Source of the DNA: Candidatus Lernaella stagnicola
Lineage (GTDB): Bacteria; Lernaellota; Lernaellaia; Lernaellales; Lernaellaceae
NCBI GenBank assembly: GCA_030765525.1
Contig: JAVCCK010000015.1
Span: forward strand, 1-64,000
Direction of reading: 5' to 3'
Length of the DNA stretch: 64,000 bases
Part shown: positions 51,039 to 62,686 of the stretch, piece after piece
How the letters are laid out: each line of letters begins with the position of its first letter
Position numbering within the stretch: the first letter of the stretch is position 1
Translations under genes and position numbers: made by a program
Notes under the pieces: generated by a model
Told to the model about the DNA's origin: nothing
The model's input: the letters and a program-made list of their open reading frames with translations, nothing else
Databases searched by the model: none

Positions 51039-52622
51039 ATGATGGATAGTAAACGTTTTTTATTTTTCGCATTGGTGTTCTTCCTTGTCCTTTCCTTTGC
51101 CGCGGCCTGCGGCGATGACGACGACGACGACGACCAATCCGCATCCGATGATGATGACGACAACGACGACGACACCTCTGGACCGGCGAGTGACGACGAC
51201 GACAACGACGACGTTACCCCGCCGCTGGCGTGCGAAGCGGAGGTGGAACCGGTCAACTCGGACAACCCGCTGTCGCGGAAGGTCGTGGTCACGTGCAACG
51301 AGCGGGCGGCGATTTCCGGCTTCGTAACCACGCCGGGCGAAGAGGGTGTGGGATTCTCCGACCCGCCGATCTCAGAAACCGGTTTGACGCATTTCATTTG
51401 GTTTTACGGTTTGCTGGAAGACACGACGTACGACCTGATCGTGCACGAGGCGGGCGAGACCACGGCGCTGGCTCACGCCTCTTTCACGACGCCGACGCTG
51501 CCCGGCTGGTTGCCGCAATTGCAGGACTATCGCGTCGCGGAGGACGCCGACCCGGGTTACTGGATCAGCGCTGTCAACAACACGCCCGGCGAAAGCGTTT
51601 TCCCGACGCGGGTGTTGATCGTGTTCGACCGTCAGGCGCGACCGCGTTTCGTGCACGAGATGCCGCTGGCGGGAGAGTTCCATCCTCTGCAATCGCAGGT
51701 CGTGTTCAGCAACGGGGACATCGGGGTGTCGACGACGACGAACCTGGTGGGCGTTAAGAAGAACGGCAAGGCGTACCGGTTGTTCAACCTGGCGCTCCAG
51801 GAAGGATATTTCCGGCCCGCCCACCATCAATTTTACGTCGCGGATCGCGAGGCTGAGATGGCGATGGTGCTCTACAACGACCTCGGACCGGGCGTGCAGT
51901 GCGACCTGACGACGCCGACCGACGAGGCCGTGGGCGACGGCGTGGTGTTTGTGGGTCGCGAAGGCGAAGAGATATGGCGTTGGTCGGTATTCGATCACGC
52001 GGACGTCATTCGGCCGGACATGATGAACCCGTTTGTTTGCTACAACTTCCACTTCGGTCCGGGCAAGTACGACTGGACGCACGGCAACGGCGTCATTCCC
52101 GTGCCGGGTGAAACCGCGGTGCTGATTTCGCTTCGCAACGTGCTGCAACTGGTCAAGGTGGACGTGCTGACCGGCGATGTGATCTGGCAGATGGGCCCCG
52201 ATCTCGATTTTACGTGGCTCGGCGACGAACCGGAGATGGATCGCTGGTTTCGCATGCAGCACGACCCGGTTTACGTGACGCCAACGCGGCTGCTCATTCT
52301 CGATAACGGCAACTGTCGTTACAACTTCAACTGCCTGGATGGGCCGTGGACGCGGGCACTGGAAATCGAGATCGACGAGGACGCGATGACCGTCACGCAG
52401 GTGTGGGAGCATCGGGTTGATTTCTCGCACGCGCAGGGTAACGTGCAACGCTTGGCCAATGGCAACACGTTGATTTACAACGGTTGGCAAGGGCAGTTTT
52501 GGGAAGTGACGCACGATCACCAGGAGGTCATGTACGGAGCGTTCAGCGCCGTGCAGAAGACTTTCGACTTGCGCTCGTATCCCGCGCTGTGGGATTACGA
52601 CGCCGAGCCGCCGGTGAAGTGA
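51039..52622 (+). CDS. Arylsulfotransferase (ASST)-like lipoprotein
   Basis: A 527-aa protein. The start at 51039 (or 51042) follows GGAGAG. The signal peptide ends SFAAAC (lipid Cys about 24), then an Asp-rich linker (about 25-60). A fibronectin-like N-terminal domain (about 62-152) leads into a propeller with the arylsulfotransferase motifs: DWTHGNGVIPVPG (His348), SLRNVLQLVKVDVLTGDVIWQMG, MQHDPVY (His408) and LILDNGN. PAPS-independent ASSTs move sulfate between phenols through a His; which His acts here is not proven. It begins a rightward group with the sulfatase-fold gene (10 bases later). Confidence 0.87.
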   Translation: MMDSKRFLFFALVFFLVLSFAAACGDDDDDDDQSASDDDDDNDDDTSGPASDDDDNDDVTPPLACEAEVEPVNSDNPLSRKVVVTCNERAAISGFVTTPGEEGVGFSDPPISETGLTHFIWFYGLLEDTTYDLIVHEAGETTALAHASFTTPTLPGWLPQLQDYRVAEDADPGYWISAVNNTPGESVFPTRVLIVFDRQARPRFVHEMPLAGEFHPLQSQVVFSNGDIGVSTTTNLVGVKKNGKAYRLFNLALQEGYFRPAHHQFYVADREAEMAMVLYNDLGPGVQCDLTTPTDEAVGDGVVFVGREGEEIWRWSVFDHADVIRPDMMNPFVCYNFHFGPGKYDWTHGNGVIPVPGETAVLISLRNVLQLVKVDVLTGDVIWQMGPDLDFTWLGDEPEMDRWFRMQHDPVYVTPTRLLILDNGNCRYNFNCLDGPWTRALEIEIDEDAMTVTQVWEHRVDFSHAQGNVQRLANGNTLIYNGWQGQFWEVTHDHQEVMYGAFSAVQKTFDLRSYPALWDYDAEPPVK

Positions 52623-52632
52623 CGGGGAGAAG

Positions 52633-54189
52633 ATGGCCGACAAACCCAACGTGCTGATGATCGTTGTCGACTGCCTGCGGTCCGACCGCGTGTTCGGCGA
52701 GCATCGCACGTGTCGCACGCCGCAACTCGACGCCTTGATGGCCCGCAGCACCCGCGTGCCGAATATGTTTGTCGAAAATTCGATCACCGCCCCAGCGTTC
52801 ACCACGATTTTTACCGGCTGCTACAGCCTGGCGCACGGCGTGACGGGTTTGCTCGGCGTGAAAATGAACGACGAGATGTTCACGCTCGCCGACGCCTTTA
52901 TGGCCAACGGGTACTACACCATCGCCGAGGCGACGGGGCCCTTGCTGCCGATGCTGGGGATCGATCAGGGCTTCGACGAATTCAACTACCGCGAGCAGCA
53001 GGAATACTTCTTCAAACCGTGGGGCGGAAAACTCGTCAACCGCTTGGCGGGAGGGGGTCTGCCCGAACCGTGGTTCATGATGGTCCACCTCTGGGAACTG
53101 CACGAACCGCGGCAGGTGCCGGCCGAATTCGACACGGAGGAATTCGGCGCCTCGCGCTATGATCGCGCCCTCTCGTGCTTGGACGAGTATATCGGGCGAC
53201 TGGTCGCGGCGGCCGGCGAAGACACGGTCATCGTCTTTACCGGCGACCACGGCGAGAGGGTCGATGAGAAATCGGCGGCGGATACCTTGCTGCCGTATTT
53301 TCTCGACAAGCTGGGATTGTCGGAGTTGTCCGGCGAGGACGATACGCGGGTCGGCGAGGATATCGATCTGCTCGGCAAGCGCGGCGCGGAGTTGCAGACG
53401 GTCATGCAAAGCCTGATGGCTCGCACGGCGATGGCGGAAAGCCGGTTGCCGATCGGTACGCGCTTCAAGCTGATCGGGAACCTGCTCAAGATCGGCATGA
53501 CGCGAACGCTGATGCAGAAACGCAAACCCGGCTGGGCGGGTTTCGTCGAGTTCTTGAGCATGAAGTGGAAGGATTTTCTCGTTGGTTGGGCCGTGTTTCG
53601 GGGCGACAGTCACGCGGCGCAGCGGTACATGATGCGCGACACCATGCGGCATATCATCAACCAGCACGGCTATCACATTTACGATTACCTTTCCCGCGTG
53701 CCGTTTGCGATCCGGTATCCGGAGGCGTTGCCGGCGGACAAAACGGCCGTTTCCGAGGTGCGCAATATCGATATCTTTCCGACGCTCTGCGACGCGTTGA
53801 ACCTCGATGTGCCGTCGGTGCCGTGGCACGGCGCGAGCTTCGTGGAGGCGATGCGAAACGGCGTGGTTGAATCGCGGCCGTTGTATATGGAGACGCGCGG
53901 CGGTACGCAGGCCGTGTACGCGTTCTACATTCGCGGCGTGCGCTCGGCGGGCTATAAAGTGGCGTACGCGCCCAACGAAGAATCGGCCCCGGTGGAGTTG
54001 TATCGACTCACCGAGGATGGAAACGAAGTAAGAAATCTGGCAGAAAAGGACCCCGACGTCGTCGCTCGCTTGCGGGAAGAAGCGGAGACGATGTCGCAAA
54101 CCTTTGCCGCCGGCGGCGAAGGCAAACAGCTTTCGGCCGAGGAACAGGAAAAAATGATCGCCAAACTCAAGTCCCTCGGATACATGTAA
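52633..54189 (+). CDS. Sulfatase-fold (alkaline phosphatase superfamily) hydrolase or transferase with Thr nucleophile
   Basis: A 518-aa cytoplasmic-looking protein (no signal peptide). VVDCLRSDR supplies the first metal ligand, Asp13. The motif where sulfatases have C/S-x-P-x-R reads TAPAF: Thr52 replaces Cys/Ser and Phe56 replaces Arg. FTGDHGERVDE (Asp205, His206) is the second metal site. Thr at this position is normal in phosphotransferases such as phosphoethanolamine or phosphoglycerol transferases. A sulfatase relying on formylglycine is thus unlikely. The C-terminus (LSAEEQEKMIAKLKSLGYM) is typical of the sulfatase-related family. Substrate unknown. GGGGAG precedes the ATG. Confidence 0.88.
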   Translation: MADKPNVLMIVVDCLRSDRVFGEHRTCRTPQLDALMARSTRVPNMFVENSITAPAFTTIFTGCYSLAHGVTGLLGVKMNDEMFTLADAFMANGYYTIAEATGPLLPMLGIDQGFDEFNYREQQEYFFKPWGGKLVNRLAGGGLPEPWFMMVHLWELHEPRQVPAEFDTEEFGASRYDRALSCLDEYIGRLVAAAGEDTVIVFTGDHGERVDEKSAADTLLPYFLDKLGLSELSGEDDTRVGEDIDLLGKRGAELQTVMQSLMARTAMAESRLPIGTRFKLIGNLLKIGMTRTLMQKRKPGWAGFVEFLSMKWKDFLVGWAVFRGDSHAAQRYMMRDTMRHIINQHGYHIYDYLSRVPFAIRYPEALPADKTAVSEVRNIDIFPTLCDALNLDVPSVPWHGASFVEAMRNGVVESRPLYMETRGGTQAVYAFYIRGVRSAGYKVAYAPNEESAPVELYRLTEDGNEVRNLAEKDPDVVARLREEAETMSQTFAAGGEGKQLSAEEQEKMIAKLKSLGYM

Positions 54190-54240
54190 TCAATTAGCCG
54201 GCCGACCGGAAACATGAAACTACACAGCGGAGCGGCAGCG

Positions 54241-55296
54241 ATGAAAACAACAACGAAGATTTTGGGCGTCGGTTCCTATATCCCGGAGCGGATCATCAGC
54301 AACGACGACGCGCTGGCCATGCTCGAAAACGCCAGCCGCGCCTACCTTGAAAGCGCCGACCTCAAGACGTTGACCGCCAAGGCGGCCGCGAAAATGGAGA
54401 AAGCGGGCAGCGTGACGCGGCACTGGTGTGAAGAAGATCAGTACAGCACCGACATTGCCCGCCTCGCTTCCGAAAAAGCGTTGAACGACGCCGGGGTCGA
54501 CGCGGCGGATATCGATCTGATCATTTATACCGGCATGTCCAAAGCTTTCGTGGAGCCCGCGACGGCGCACGTGCTGCGGCATGAGATCGGCGCGCGCAAC
54601 GCCAACGTGATCGATACGCAGGACGCTTGCACGAGTTTCATGAAGTCCATGGATCTGGCCGACAGCATGATCCGCACCGGCAAGGCCGAGACCGTGTTGG
54701 TGGCCGCCGGTGAACGTACTTTTGACTGGGCGGATTTTACGTGCAAGACGGTGGACGAGCTGGCATGGAAGTTCGGCGCACTGACGATCGGCGACGCGGC
54801 GGGGGCGATGGTGCTCGGGCGTACTTCGGAGCCGGTATATGCTGGAAACCCATACCACATGCGCAGCTTTCATAAGTTGGCCGACGGCCAATACGGCACT
54901 TGCCACATCGGGTTGAATCACAAGTTCGGCGAACGCTATCGCTTGCATTCGCATTCATCGCGGCTGGTGCGCGCCGGTTTGGGGTTGGTGATGCAACTCG
55001 TGTCCGAGGTTCTGCAGCAGCCGGAATTCGCGGGCTTTCAGTACGACACCCTGTTTGTTCACGACATCGGCAAGATCATCGAAACAACCGTGCTGCCGTT
55101 CTTGCGCGAGGCGGGCGTACACGTTCCCGAAACCTACCGCTCGTATTTCCCGGACCTGGGCAATATCGCCTCGACGAGTTTGCCGGTGGCGTTGGACTCC
55201 GCAATACGCGAAGGACGCATCCAACGCGGCAACCTGGCCGTGTACGTTTGCCCGGCGGCGGGCGTGCAGGCGGGAGTGTTACTCTTCGTTTACTAG
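54241..55296 (+). CDS. Ketosynthase III (FabH-like) enzyme
   Basis: A 351-aa thiolase-fold enzyme of the 3-oxoacyl-ACP synthase III group. The catalytic triad is in order: Cys130 (TQDACTSF), His274 (FVHDIG) and Asn308 (LGNIASTSLP). The N-terminus (ILGVGSYIPERIISNDDA) is FabH-like. It is longer than FabH (about 320), with an insertion near 200-240 rich in His (MRSFHKLADGQ, HIGLNHKFGE). Not a clear fatty-acid starter enzyme: it may be an OleA-like or polyketide/lipid-tailoring ketosynthase. It is between the sulfatase-fold gene and a membrane glycosyltransferase, so a role in a surface lipid or glycolipid is possible. Confidence 0.88.
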   Translation: MKTTTKILGVGSYIPERIISNDDALAMLENASRAYLESADLKTLTAKAAAKMEKAGSVTRHWCEEDQYSTDIARLASEKALNDAGVDAADIDLIIYTGMSKAFVEPATAHVLRHEIGARNANVIDTQDACTSFMKSMDLADSMIRTGKAETVLVAAGERTFDWADFTCKTVDELAWKFGALTIGDAAGAMVLGRTSEPVYAGNPYHMRSFHKLADGQYGTCHIGLNHKFGERYRLHSHSSRLVRAGLGLVMQLVSEVLQQPEFAGFQYDTLFVHDIGKIIETTVLPFLREAGVHVPETYRSYFPDLGNIASTSLPVALDSAIREGRIQRGNLAVYVCPAAGVQAGVLLFVY

Positions 55297-57005
55297 CCCT
55301 GACGAGTTAGTGACGCGGTGACAACCAATGGGGAGGCATCCGCATCAATGAGGGCATCCAGACGCCGCGCCATGATCCTCTTCTTGGCACTCCTTTCCGT
55401 GTACGTCGTGGCGCGTGTCTTTCATTTGTGGTTGCTGCCTGAACCCAAGTGGGGCGCGGAAGAAATCGTCCATGGGGTGCTGCCTTTCCATTTACAGCAC
55501 GGCCTGGTGATGCCGCTCGGGGCGTACCAATTCGATATTTACGCAGGCGGTAGTCTGGTCGTCGGCGTGCTGGCGGCGCCGTTCTTTGCGTGGCTGGGCC
55601 CCAACTATTTGGCGCTGCAATTATCTGCCTGGTTGCTCTCGATCGTTACGGCCGCCTTTTTGTTGGCGTTGGCGTGGCGACTTTTCGGACGACCTGCCGC
55701 CGTCGCCATGGCCGTGGCGCTCGTCGCGGCCCCAGCGGTGCATGTGAAGTGGTCGCTGGCGGCGTTAGGCAACCATATGGCGATCGGCTTTTTCATCGTC
55801 GCGGGTTTTTGGTTGTTGGACCGCTGGTTTCGTTCACCTTTGCGTAAGTCGCCGGTATCCGTGCGGCATGTTGGTTTCGTTTTTGGAATCGGTGCCGTTT
55901 TGGGATTTGCGGTCTGGTTCGAATACGAATTCCTGGCGGCATTTGCGGCCATGGGCTTTTTAGCGATCGTGACCGCGCCGTCACGGAAAACCATTATCGT
56001 GGAAGCCCTTGCCCTGCTAGCGGGTCTTCGCGTCGGTTTACAGCCTTGGTATTCCTTTCATGGCGGTCGTAGTTTCATCAAGTACATGGCGGGCTTTTTC
56101 TCGGGTCTCGGCGGCGGGCCGAGCGTGGAAATCGGTTCCTACAACGACGCAACACTTTTCCTCAAGGCGGTCACCGTCCATTTCCTGCAGCTATTCGGCG
56201 ACCGGGATCTGTTTCTCCATCAGGGAGTGGCGATTCCGGTTGTATTTTTCAATATTCTTACTTATGCCGGTTTCGCCGCCGCTTGGATCATCGTGGCTTG
56301 GTCTACCCGGGGCGCGTGGCGCAAGCTGGCTGCGAGGCTGCGCGGAGTTCCGGTAGAATGGTCATGGCAGCTATTCGGGGCGGTGCTCGCGGCGTTCGTG
56401 CCCGCCTATTTGATCGTGTACGCGCTGCACCCGAGTTACTTGCCGATTCCGCCCCGCCGATACTTGTTTTCTTTGTATCCAATCATTTTTCTGTTGATCG
56501 CCGCGGGCGTCCACTTGCTCTGGCAGGCAAAAAGAAGATGGGCGGCCGGAATCGTTCTCGGGCTTTTTGCGTTGGGCGGCCTTGGCGGGCAACTCGGCGT
56601 TTACCAATCCTCGAAACACGGCTTCGCCACCGACACTCCCGGCTACGATTACCGCTACTTTCACGAAGTACTCGGCCACCATTACCAATTCGATCTGGAC
56701 TTCGACAAGTATGCGGAGACTGCCCAAGAGGCGTACGGCGACCGCCGGCCGGACTTTCTGGAAGGTTTCTGTATCGGTGTTGCCCACTGGTCGGGTGAGT
56801 ACGAGGTCGAGTGGTACCTCGCGCAAGGCCGAGAACGCGAGCGGGAAGCCGCGGAGGCGTTTATCGTCGGTGTTGGAGCGGCGAGCGTTTCGGTACCGGC
56901 TACGCGTCTAAAGGATAGTGGTGAGTTATGGCCGAGAGGTCCCGCGTGGCAGCAAGCGGCGATCGGGCGCGGGCGCGAGTTGGCGGCGCGGTTCGTGCCG
57001 GTTGG

Positions 57006-57872
<867 letters not shown>

Positions 57873-58004
57873 GAAGCGTTTCTACCACATGCGACGGCGA
57901 CACAAAAGACCTCGGGGTACCGGAGGGGCAAGCGGAACGCGCGGTGGTGACGGGGCGCAAGAGGCCGGCGTCAACTCGCTCTTCCCGAAAGGGCGGGTTT
58001 AAGC

Positions 58005-58010
58005 TATAAT
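58005..58010 (+). promoter_or_regulatory. Probable -10 element of the gltBD promoter
   Basis: A perfect TATAAT lies 96 bases upstream of the gltB start. The -35 position (about 57982, TTCCCG) matches poorly, so an activator may be needed. The rest of the spacer (57873-58105) shows nothing else definite. Confidence 0.45.
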
Positions 58011-58105
58011 TATTTCTTTCGCTGTCGATACGCGAAAGCCTGTTGTTCTAGGTCTGGCACCCCACACACATGCAACACATCGGGCGCAATCTATTGGAGG
58101 TATCG

Positions 58106-61100
58106 TTGTCTCATTGGCCGAAGCTGAAGCAAAAGATATTGATGGGACGGCGTCCCTGCGGATTGTTCGATCCGCGTTTGCATCACGATTCGTGCGGCGT
58201 CGGGTTCATTGCCCGTTTGGATGGTGAGCCGCGTCACGAACTGATCGGCGAAGCCGTCGATATGCTGTGCAACCTGGAGCACCGCGGCGCGGTCGGCGGT
58301 GATAAGGCCACCGGCGACGGCAGCGGTATGATGATTCGCCTGCCGGACGCGCTTTTCCGCCGGGAAGCCTCTGGGCTCGGTTTCGACTTGCCGCCCAGCG
58401 GCGATTACGCCGTGGGTATGATCTTCATGCCGGTGGACGATGTCGCGCGGCAAGAATGCCGGGAAAAATTCTCGCAAATCGCCCATCGCGAGGGGTGCCC
58501 GGTGCTTGGCTGGCGTCCGGTGCCGGTGGACGAAACGGTGCTGGGCGAATATGCGCTGGCGACGCAGCCCGCCATCGAGCAGGTGATTCTGGCGCGCGGC
58601 GAAGTTCCGCCCGACCGTTTCGAGCAGAAGCTTTTCGTGATTCGGCGGCAAACGGAAAAGAGTTTCGGGGACTGGTCGGACGAAGACCAGTCGCTGTTCT
58701 ACGTGGTGAGTCTTTCCAGTCGCACCGTGGTGTATAAGGGCCTGCTCGTCGGCACCGGTCTGATGGGTTTTTATCGGGATCTGCGAGACCCGCTGCTGGC
58801 CAGCCCGTACGCGTTGGTTCATCAACGCTACAGCACCAACACGCTGCCGACCTGGGCGCTGGCGCAGCCCTTTCGCATCCTGGCGCACAACGGCGAGATC
58901 AATACGCTGCGCGGCAACGTCAATCAAATGCACGCGCGGGAATCGGCCATGTCCTCGGCGCATTTCGGCGAGGATATCGACAAGATCAAGCCCGTGTTGC
59001 TGCGCGGCGCGAGCGATTCGGCGATTACCGACAACATGGTCGAACTGCTGAGTCTGGCGGGTCGTAGCCTGCCGCACGCCATGATGATGATCGTGCCCGA
59101 AGCGTTCGGCGAGCGATTCATCATGAGCGCCGACAAGCGCGCGTTTTACGAATTCCATTCCGCCATCATGGAGCCGTGGGACGGTCCGGCGGCGTTGATG
59201 TTCTGCGACGATCGTTACATCGGGGCGACGCTCGACCGTAACGGTTTGCGCCCGGCGCGCTACACCATCACGAAGGACGGGTTGGTCGTGCTGGCCTCGG
59301 AAACCGGCGCGGTGGACCTACCGCCGGAGCGCATTCTACGGCGCGGGCTGCTGCAGCCGGGCCGGATGTTTCTCGTCGATTTCGAACAGCACCGCATCAT
59401 TCCGGATCACGAAATCAAAGCGAAGATTTCGCGGCGTCGGCCGTATCGGCAATGGCTGCGTGAAAACCGCATCCAGCTCAAGGGCCTGTTTCAACCGCCC
59501 ACCGCGCCGCGTTTGGCGCCGGACAAGTTGCAGCGATTGCATCACGCGTTTCTCTATACCGAAGAAGAGATGAACATGATCCTGGCGCCGATGGCGGTCA
59601 ACGGCCAAGAGGCGATCGGCTCTATGGGAAATGACGCCGCCTTGGCAGTGTTTTCCGATCGGCCGGTGCTGCTGTTCAACTACTTCAAGCAGTTGTTCGC
59701 GCAGGTGACGAATCCGCCCATCGACCCCTTGCGCGAGGATCTGGTGATGTCGCTGATGGGATGGGTCGGCGCGGAGCGCAACGTGCTGGACGAAACTCCG
59801 GAACACTGCCGGCGGCTCAAATTGAATCACCCGATTCTCACGCCGTATGACCTGAACCTCCTGCGCACGGCGAATATGCCCGATTTCCGCGTGAGGGACC
59901 TGAGCGTTCGCTTCGTGGCCGACGATGGCGCGGCGGGCCTGGTGCGCGGGATGACCGACATGTGCGAGGCGGCCGAGCGGGAAATTGCCGACGGGGCGTC
60001 GCTTTTGGTGCTCAGCGATTGGCGCACCGATGAAACGCACGCGGCGATTCCCGTGTTGCTGGCGTTGTCTGGTCTGCATCATCACTTGATACGCAAGGGC
60101 TTGCGCAACCACGTGGGGCTGGTCGTCGAAACGGCCGAAGCGAGGGAAGTGGCGCACTTCAGCCTGCTGATCGGGTACGGCGCCAACGCGATTTGTCCGT
60201 ACGGCGCTCTGGCGACCGTGGCCGAACTGGCCATCAGCGGGCGGCTGCCGGATGCGGAATTGTCGCCGGATCAGGCGGTCGATAATTTCATCACGGCGAT
60301 CAAAAAAGGCTTGCTCAAGACCTTCAGCCGCATGGGGATTTCGACGCTGCGCAGTTATTGCGGCGCGCAGATATTCGAAGCGATCGGTTTGGCCGACGAT
60401 TTCGTGGCGGAATACTTCACGGGCACGTCCTCGCGCGTCGGCGGGGTCGGACTGGAGCACATAGCCGAGGAAGCCGTGCGTCGCCATCGCCGGGCGTTCC
60501 CCAAACGGGGGCGGCTGCCGCGGCTGCTGGACATCGGCGGCGACGTTCACTTGCGCGTGGGCGGGGAGTCGCACCTATGGACGCCGGAAGCGATTTACAC
60601 GTTGCAGCACGCGGTGCGCACCGGCGATTACTCGGCGTTCAAACAGTACTCGCGGCTCATTGATGACCAATCGAAGAAGCGGATGACCCTGCGCAGTCTT
60701 TTCCAATTCACGGCAGGCGAGTCGGTGCCGCTGGAGGAAGTCGAGCCGGCGCGGGAGATCGTTAAGCGCTTCGTCACCGCGGCGATGTCGTACGGTTCGA
60801 TCAGTCGCGAAGCCCACGAGACGATTGCCATTGCGCTCAACCGCTTGGGCGGCAAAAGCAACTCCGGCGAGGGCGGTGAGGACGCGGCGCGCTATCAGCC
60901 GCTGCCGAACGGCGACAGCAAGCGCTCGGCGATCAAGCAAATCGCATCGGGTCGATTCGGCGTGACGACGGAATACGCCATCAACGCCGATGAGCTGCAA
61001 ATCAAGATTGCGCAGGGCGCTAAGCCGGGCGAGGGCGGGCAGTTGCCGGGGCACAAGGTCAGCGCCGAAATCGCGCGCGTGCGGCATACGACGACGGGCG

Positions 61101-62686
61101 TGTCGCTCATCTCGCCGCCGCCGCATCACGACATTTATTCCATCGAGGACCTCGCGCAGCTTATCTACGACCTGAAGGCGGTGAATCCGCGGGCGCGGGT
61201 GTCGGTGAAACTGGTTTCGGAAGTCGGTGTGGGCACGATTGCGGCGGGCGTGGCCAAGGCGCAGTCGGACATGGTGTTGATCTCCGGGCATGACGGCGGC
61301 ACGGGCGCTTCGCCGATAACTTCGATCAAGCACGCCGGGGCACCGTGGGAGTTGGGCCTGGCCGAGACGCAGCAGACGTTGGTCCGTAACGGATTGCGAG
61401 CCGGGATTCGCTTGCAGGTCGACGGGCAATTGAAGACCGGTCGCGACCTGGCAATCGCGGCGCTGATGGGCGCGGAGGAATTCGGTTTCGGCACGACGGT
61501 GTTGGTCTCTATCGGCTGCATCATGATGCGCAAGTGCCATACCGACACCTGCCCGGTGGGCGTGGCGACGCAGCGCGAAGATCTACGCAGCCGATTCACC
61601 GGGCGGCCGGAACACGTCGAGAACTTCCTGCTGTATGTGGCCGAGGAATTGCGCGAGCACATGGCGCAACTTGGCTTCCGCACCGTGGCGGAAATGGTGG
61701 GCCGCGTCGACCGGCTCGAAGTGCAGCCGGCAATCCAACACTGGAAGGCGCGCGGACTGGATTTCAGCAAGATTTTGACTTCACCGTGCGAGTTGGGCAG
61801 TGCGCCGATCAGTTGCCCGACGGCGTGTAACATTGCCGTGCGTACGCCGATGGACGACGAACTCATTCGCGAGGCGGCACCGGCGCTGGAGGACAAGCAG
61901 AAGGTGCGCTTGGAGAAGGAGATTCGCAACATCCACCGCACGGTCGGCGCGAGGTTGTCCGGCGAGATCGTACGGCGACACGGCGCGAAGGGGCTGCGGG
62001 CCGACACGATCCGCATTAATTTCACGGGCTCGGCAGGTCAGAGTTTCGGCGCGTTTCTGACGCCGGGTGTGACGCTGCAAGTGTGGGGCGACGCCAACGA
62101 TTATGTCGGCAAGGCAATGACCGGTGGGCGCATCGTCGTCACGCCGCACAAGAAATCGACCTTTGCGCCGCATGAAAACGCCCTCATCGGCAACGTCTGT
62201 CTTTACGGGGCGACCGGGGGCGAGGTGTTTGTCTGCGGCCAGGCGGGGATGCGTTTCGCCGTGCGCAACAGCGGCGCGACCGCGGTGGTCGAAGGTGTCG
62301 GCGATCACGGATGCGAGTACATGACCGGCGGCACCGTGGTCATCCTGGGGCACACGGGCTACAACTTCGCGGCAGGCATGAGCGGCGGTATCGCTTACGT
62401 CTACGACGAGTCGGAACTGTTCGACACGCGCTGCAACCTCGATATGGTCGAGTTGGAAACCGTGTGGATCGAAGAAGACAAAAAGCGGTTGCGGGCGCTC
62501 GTGCAGCGGCATCTTCGATTCACCAAAAGCCCCAAGGCGAAGATGATGCTCGCGGCCTGGGAGGCACATTTGCCGCTTTTCGTGAAGGTCGTGCCGATCG
62601 AATACAAGCGCATTCTCGAACGAATGCGAATGGCGGCGGTGCAGGAGGATGCCGTGTCGGCAAGTGAGGAGGTGTTCGATGACTAA
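58106..62686 (+). CDS. gltB: Glutamate synthase large (alpha) subunit GltB
   Basis: A 1,526-aa enzyme making two glutamates from glutamine and 2-oxoglutarate. The TTG at 58106 follows GGAGG by five bases; an ATG at 58142 is an alternative. Cys30 in HDSCGVGF is the N-terminal nucleophile, exposed by removal of a propeptide. Domains in order: amidotransferase (about 30-430), central (about 470-760), FMN/synthase (about 830-1210) with the 3Fe-4S Cys set in [15 protein letters not shown], and the C-terminal GXGXG beta-helix (about 1290-1490). Ammonia passes through the enzyme between sites. gltD overlaps its end by eight bases. Confidence 0.97.
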   Translation: MSHWPKLKQKILMGRRPCGLFDPRLHHDSCGVGFIARLDGEPRHELIGEAVDMLCNLEHRGAVGGDKATGDGSGMMIRLPDALFRREASGLGFDLPPSGDYAVGMIFMPVDDVARQECREKFSQIAHREGCPVLGWRPVPVDETVLGEYALATQPAIEQVILARGEVPPDRFEQKLFVIRRQTEKSFGDWSDEDQSLFYVVSLSSRTVVYKGLLVGTGLMGFYRDLRDPLLASPYALVHQRYSTNTLPTWALAQPFRILAHNGEINTLRGNVNQMHARESAMSSAHFGEDIDKIKPVLLRGASDSAITDNMVELLSLAGRSLPHAMMMIVPEAFGERFIMSADKRAFYEFHSAIMEPWDGPAALMFCDDRYIGATLDRNGLRPARYTITKDGLVVLASETGAVDLPPERILRRGLLQPGRMFLVDFEQHRIIPDHEIKAKISRRRPYRQWLRENRIQLKGLFQPPTAPRLAPDKLQRLHHAFLYTEEEMNMILAPMAVNGQEAIGSMGNDAALAVFSDRPVLLFNYFKQLFAQVTNPPIDPLREDLVMSLMGWVGAERNVLDETPEHCRRLKLNHPILTPYDLNLLRTANMPDFRVRDLSVRFVADDGAAGLVRGMTDMCEAAEREIADGASLLVLSDWRTDETHAAIPVLLALSGLHHHLIRKGLRNHVGLVVETAEAREVAHFSLLIGYGANAICPYGALATVAELAISGRLPDAELSPDQAVDNFITAIKKGLLKTFSRMGISTLRSYCGAQIFEAIGLADDFVAEYFTGTSSRVGGVGLEHIAEEAVRRHRRAFPKRGRLPRLLDIGGDVHLRVGGESHLWTPEAIYTLQHAVRTGDYSAFKQYSRLIDDQSKKRMTLRSLFQFTAGESVPLEEVEPAREIVKRFVTAAMSYGSISREAHETIAIALNRLGGKSNSGEGGEDAARYQPLPNGDSKRSAIKQIASGRFGVTTEYAINADELQIKIAQGAKPGEGGQLPGHKVSAEIARVRHTTTGVSLISPPPHHDIYSIEDLAQLIYDLKAVNPRARVSVKLVSEVGVGTIAAGVAKAQSDMVLISGHDGGTGASPITSIKHAGAPWELGLAETQQTLVRNGLRAGIRLQVDGQLKTGRDLAIAALMGAEEFGFGTTVLVSIGCIMMRKCHTDTCPVGVATQREDLRSRFTGRPEHVENFLLYVAEELREHMAQLGFRTVAEMVGRVDRLEVQPAIQHWKARGLDFSKILTSPCELGSAPISCPTACNIAVRTPMDDELIREAAPALEDKQKVRLEKEIRNIHRTVGARLSGEIVRRHGAKGLRADTIRINFTGSAGQSFGAFLTPGVTLQVWGDANDYVGKAMTGGRIVVTPHKKSTFAPHENALIGNVCLYGATGGEVFVCGQAGMRFAVRNSGATAVVEGVGDHGCEYMTGGTVVILGHTGYNFAAGMSGGIAYVYDESELFDTRCNLDMVELETVWIEEDKKRLRALVQRHLRFTKSPKAKMMLAAWEAHLPLFVKVVPIEYKRILERMRMAAVQEDAVSASEEVFDD

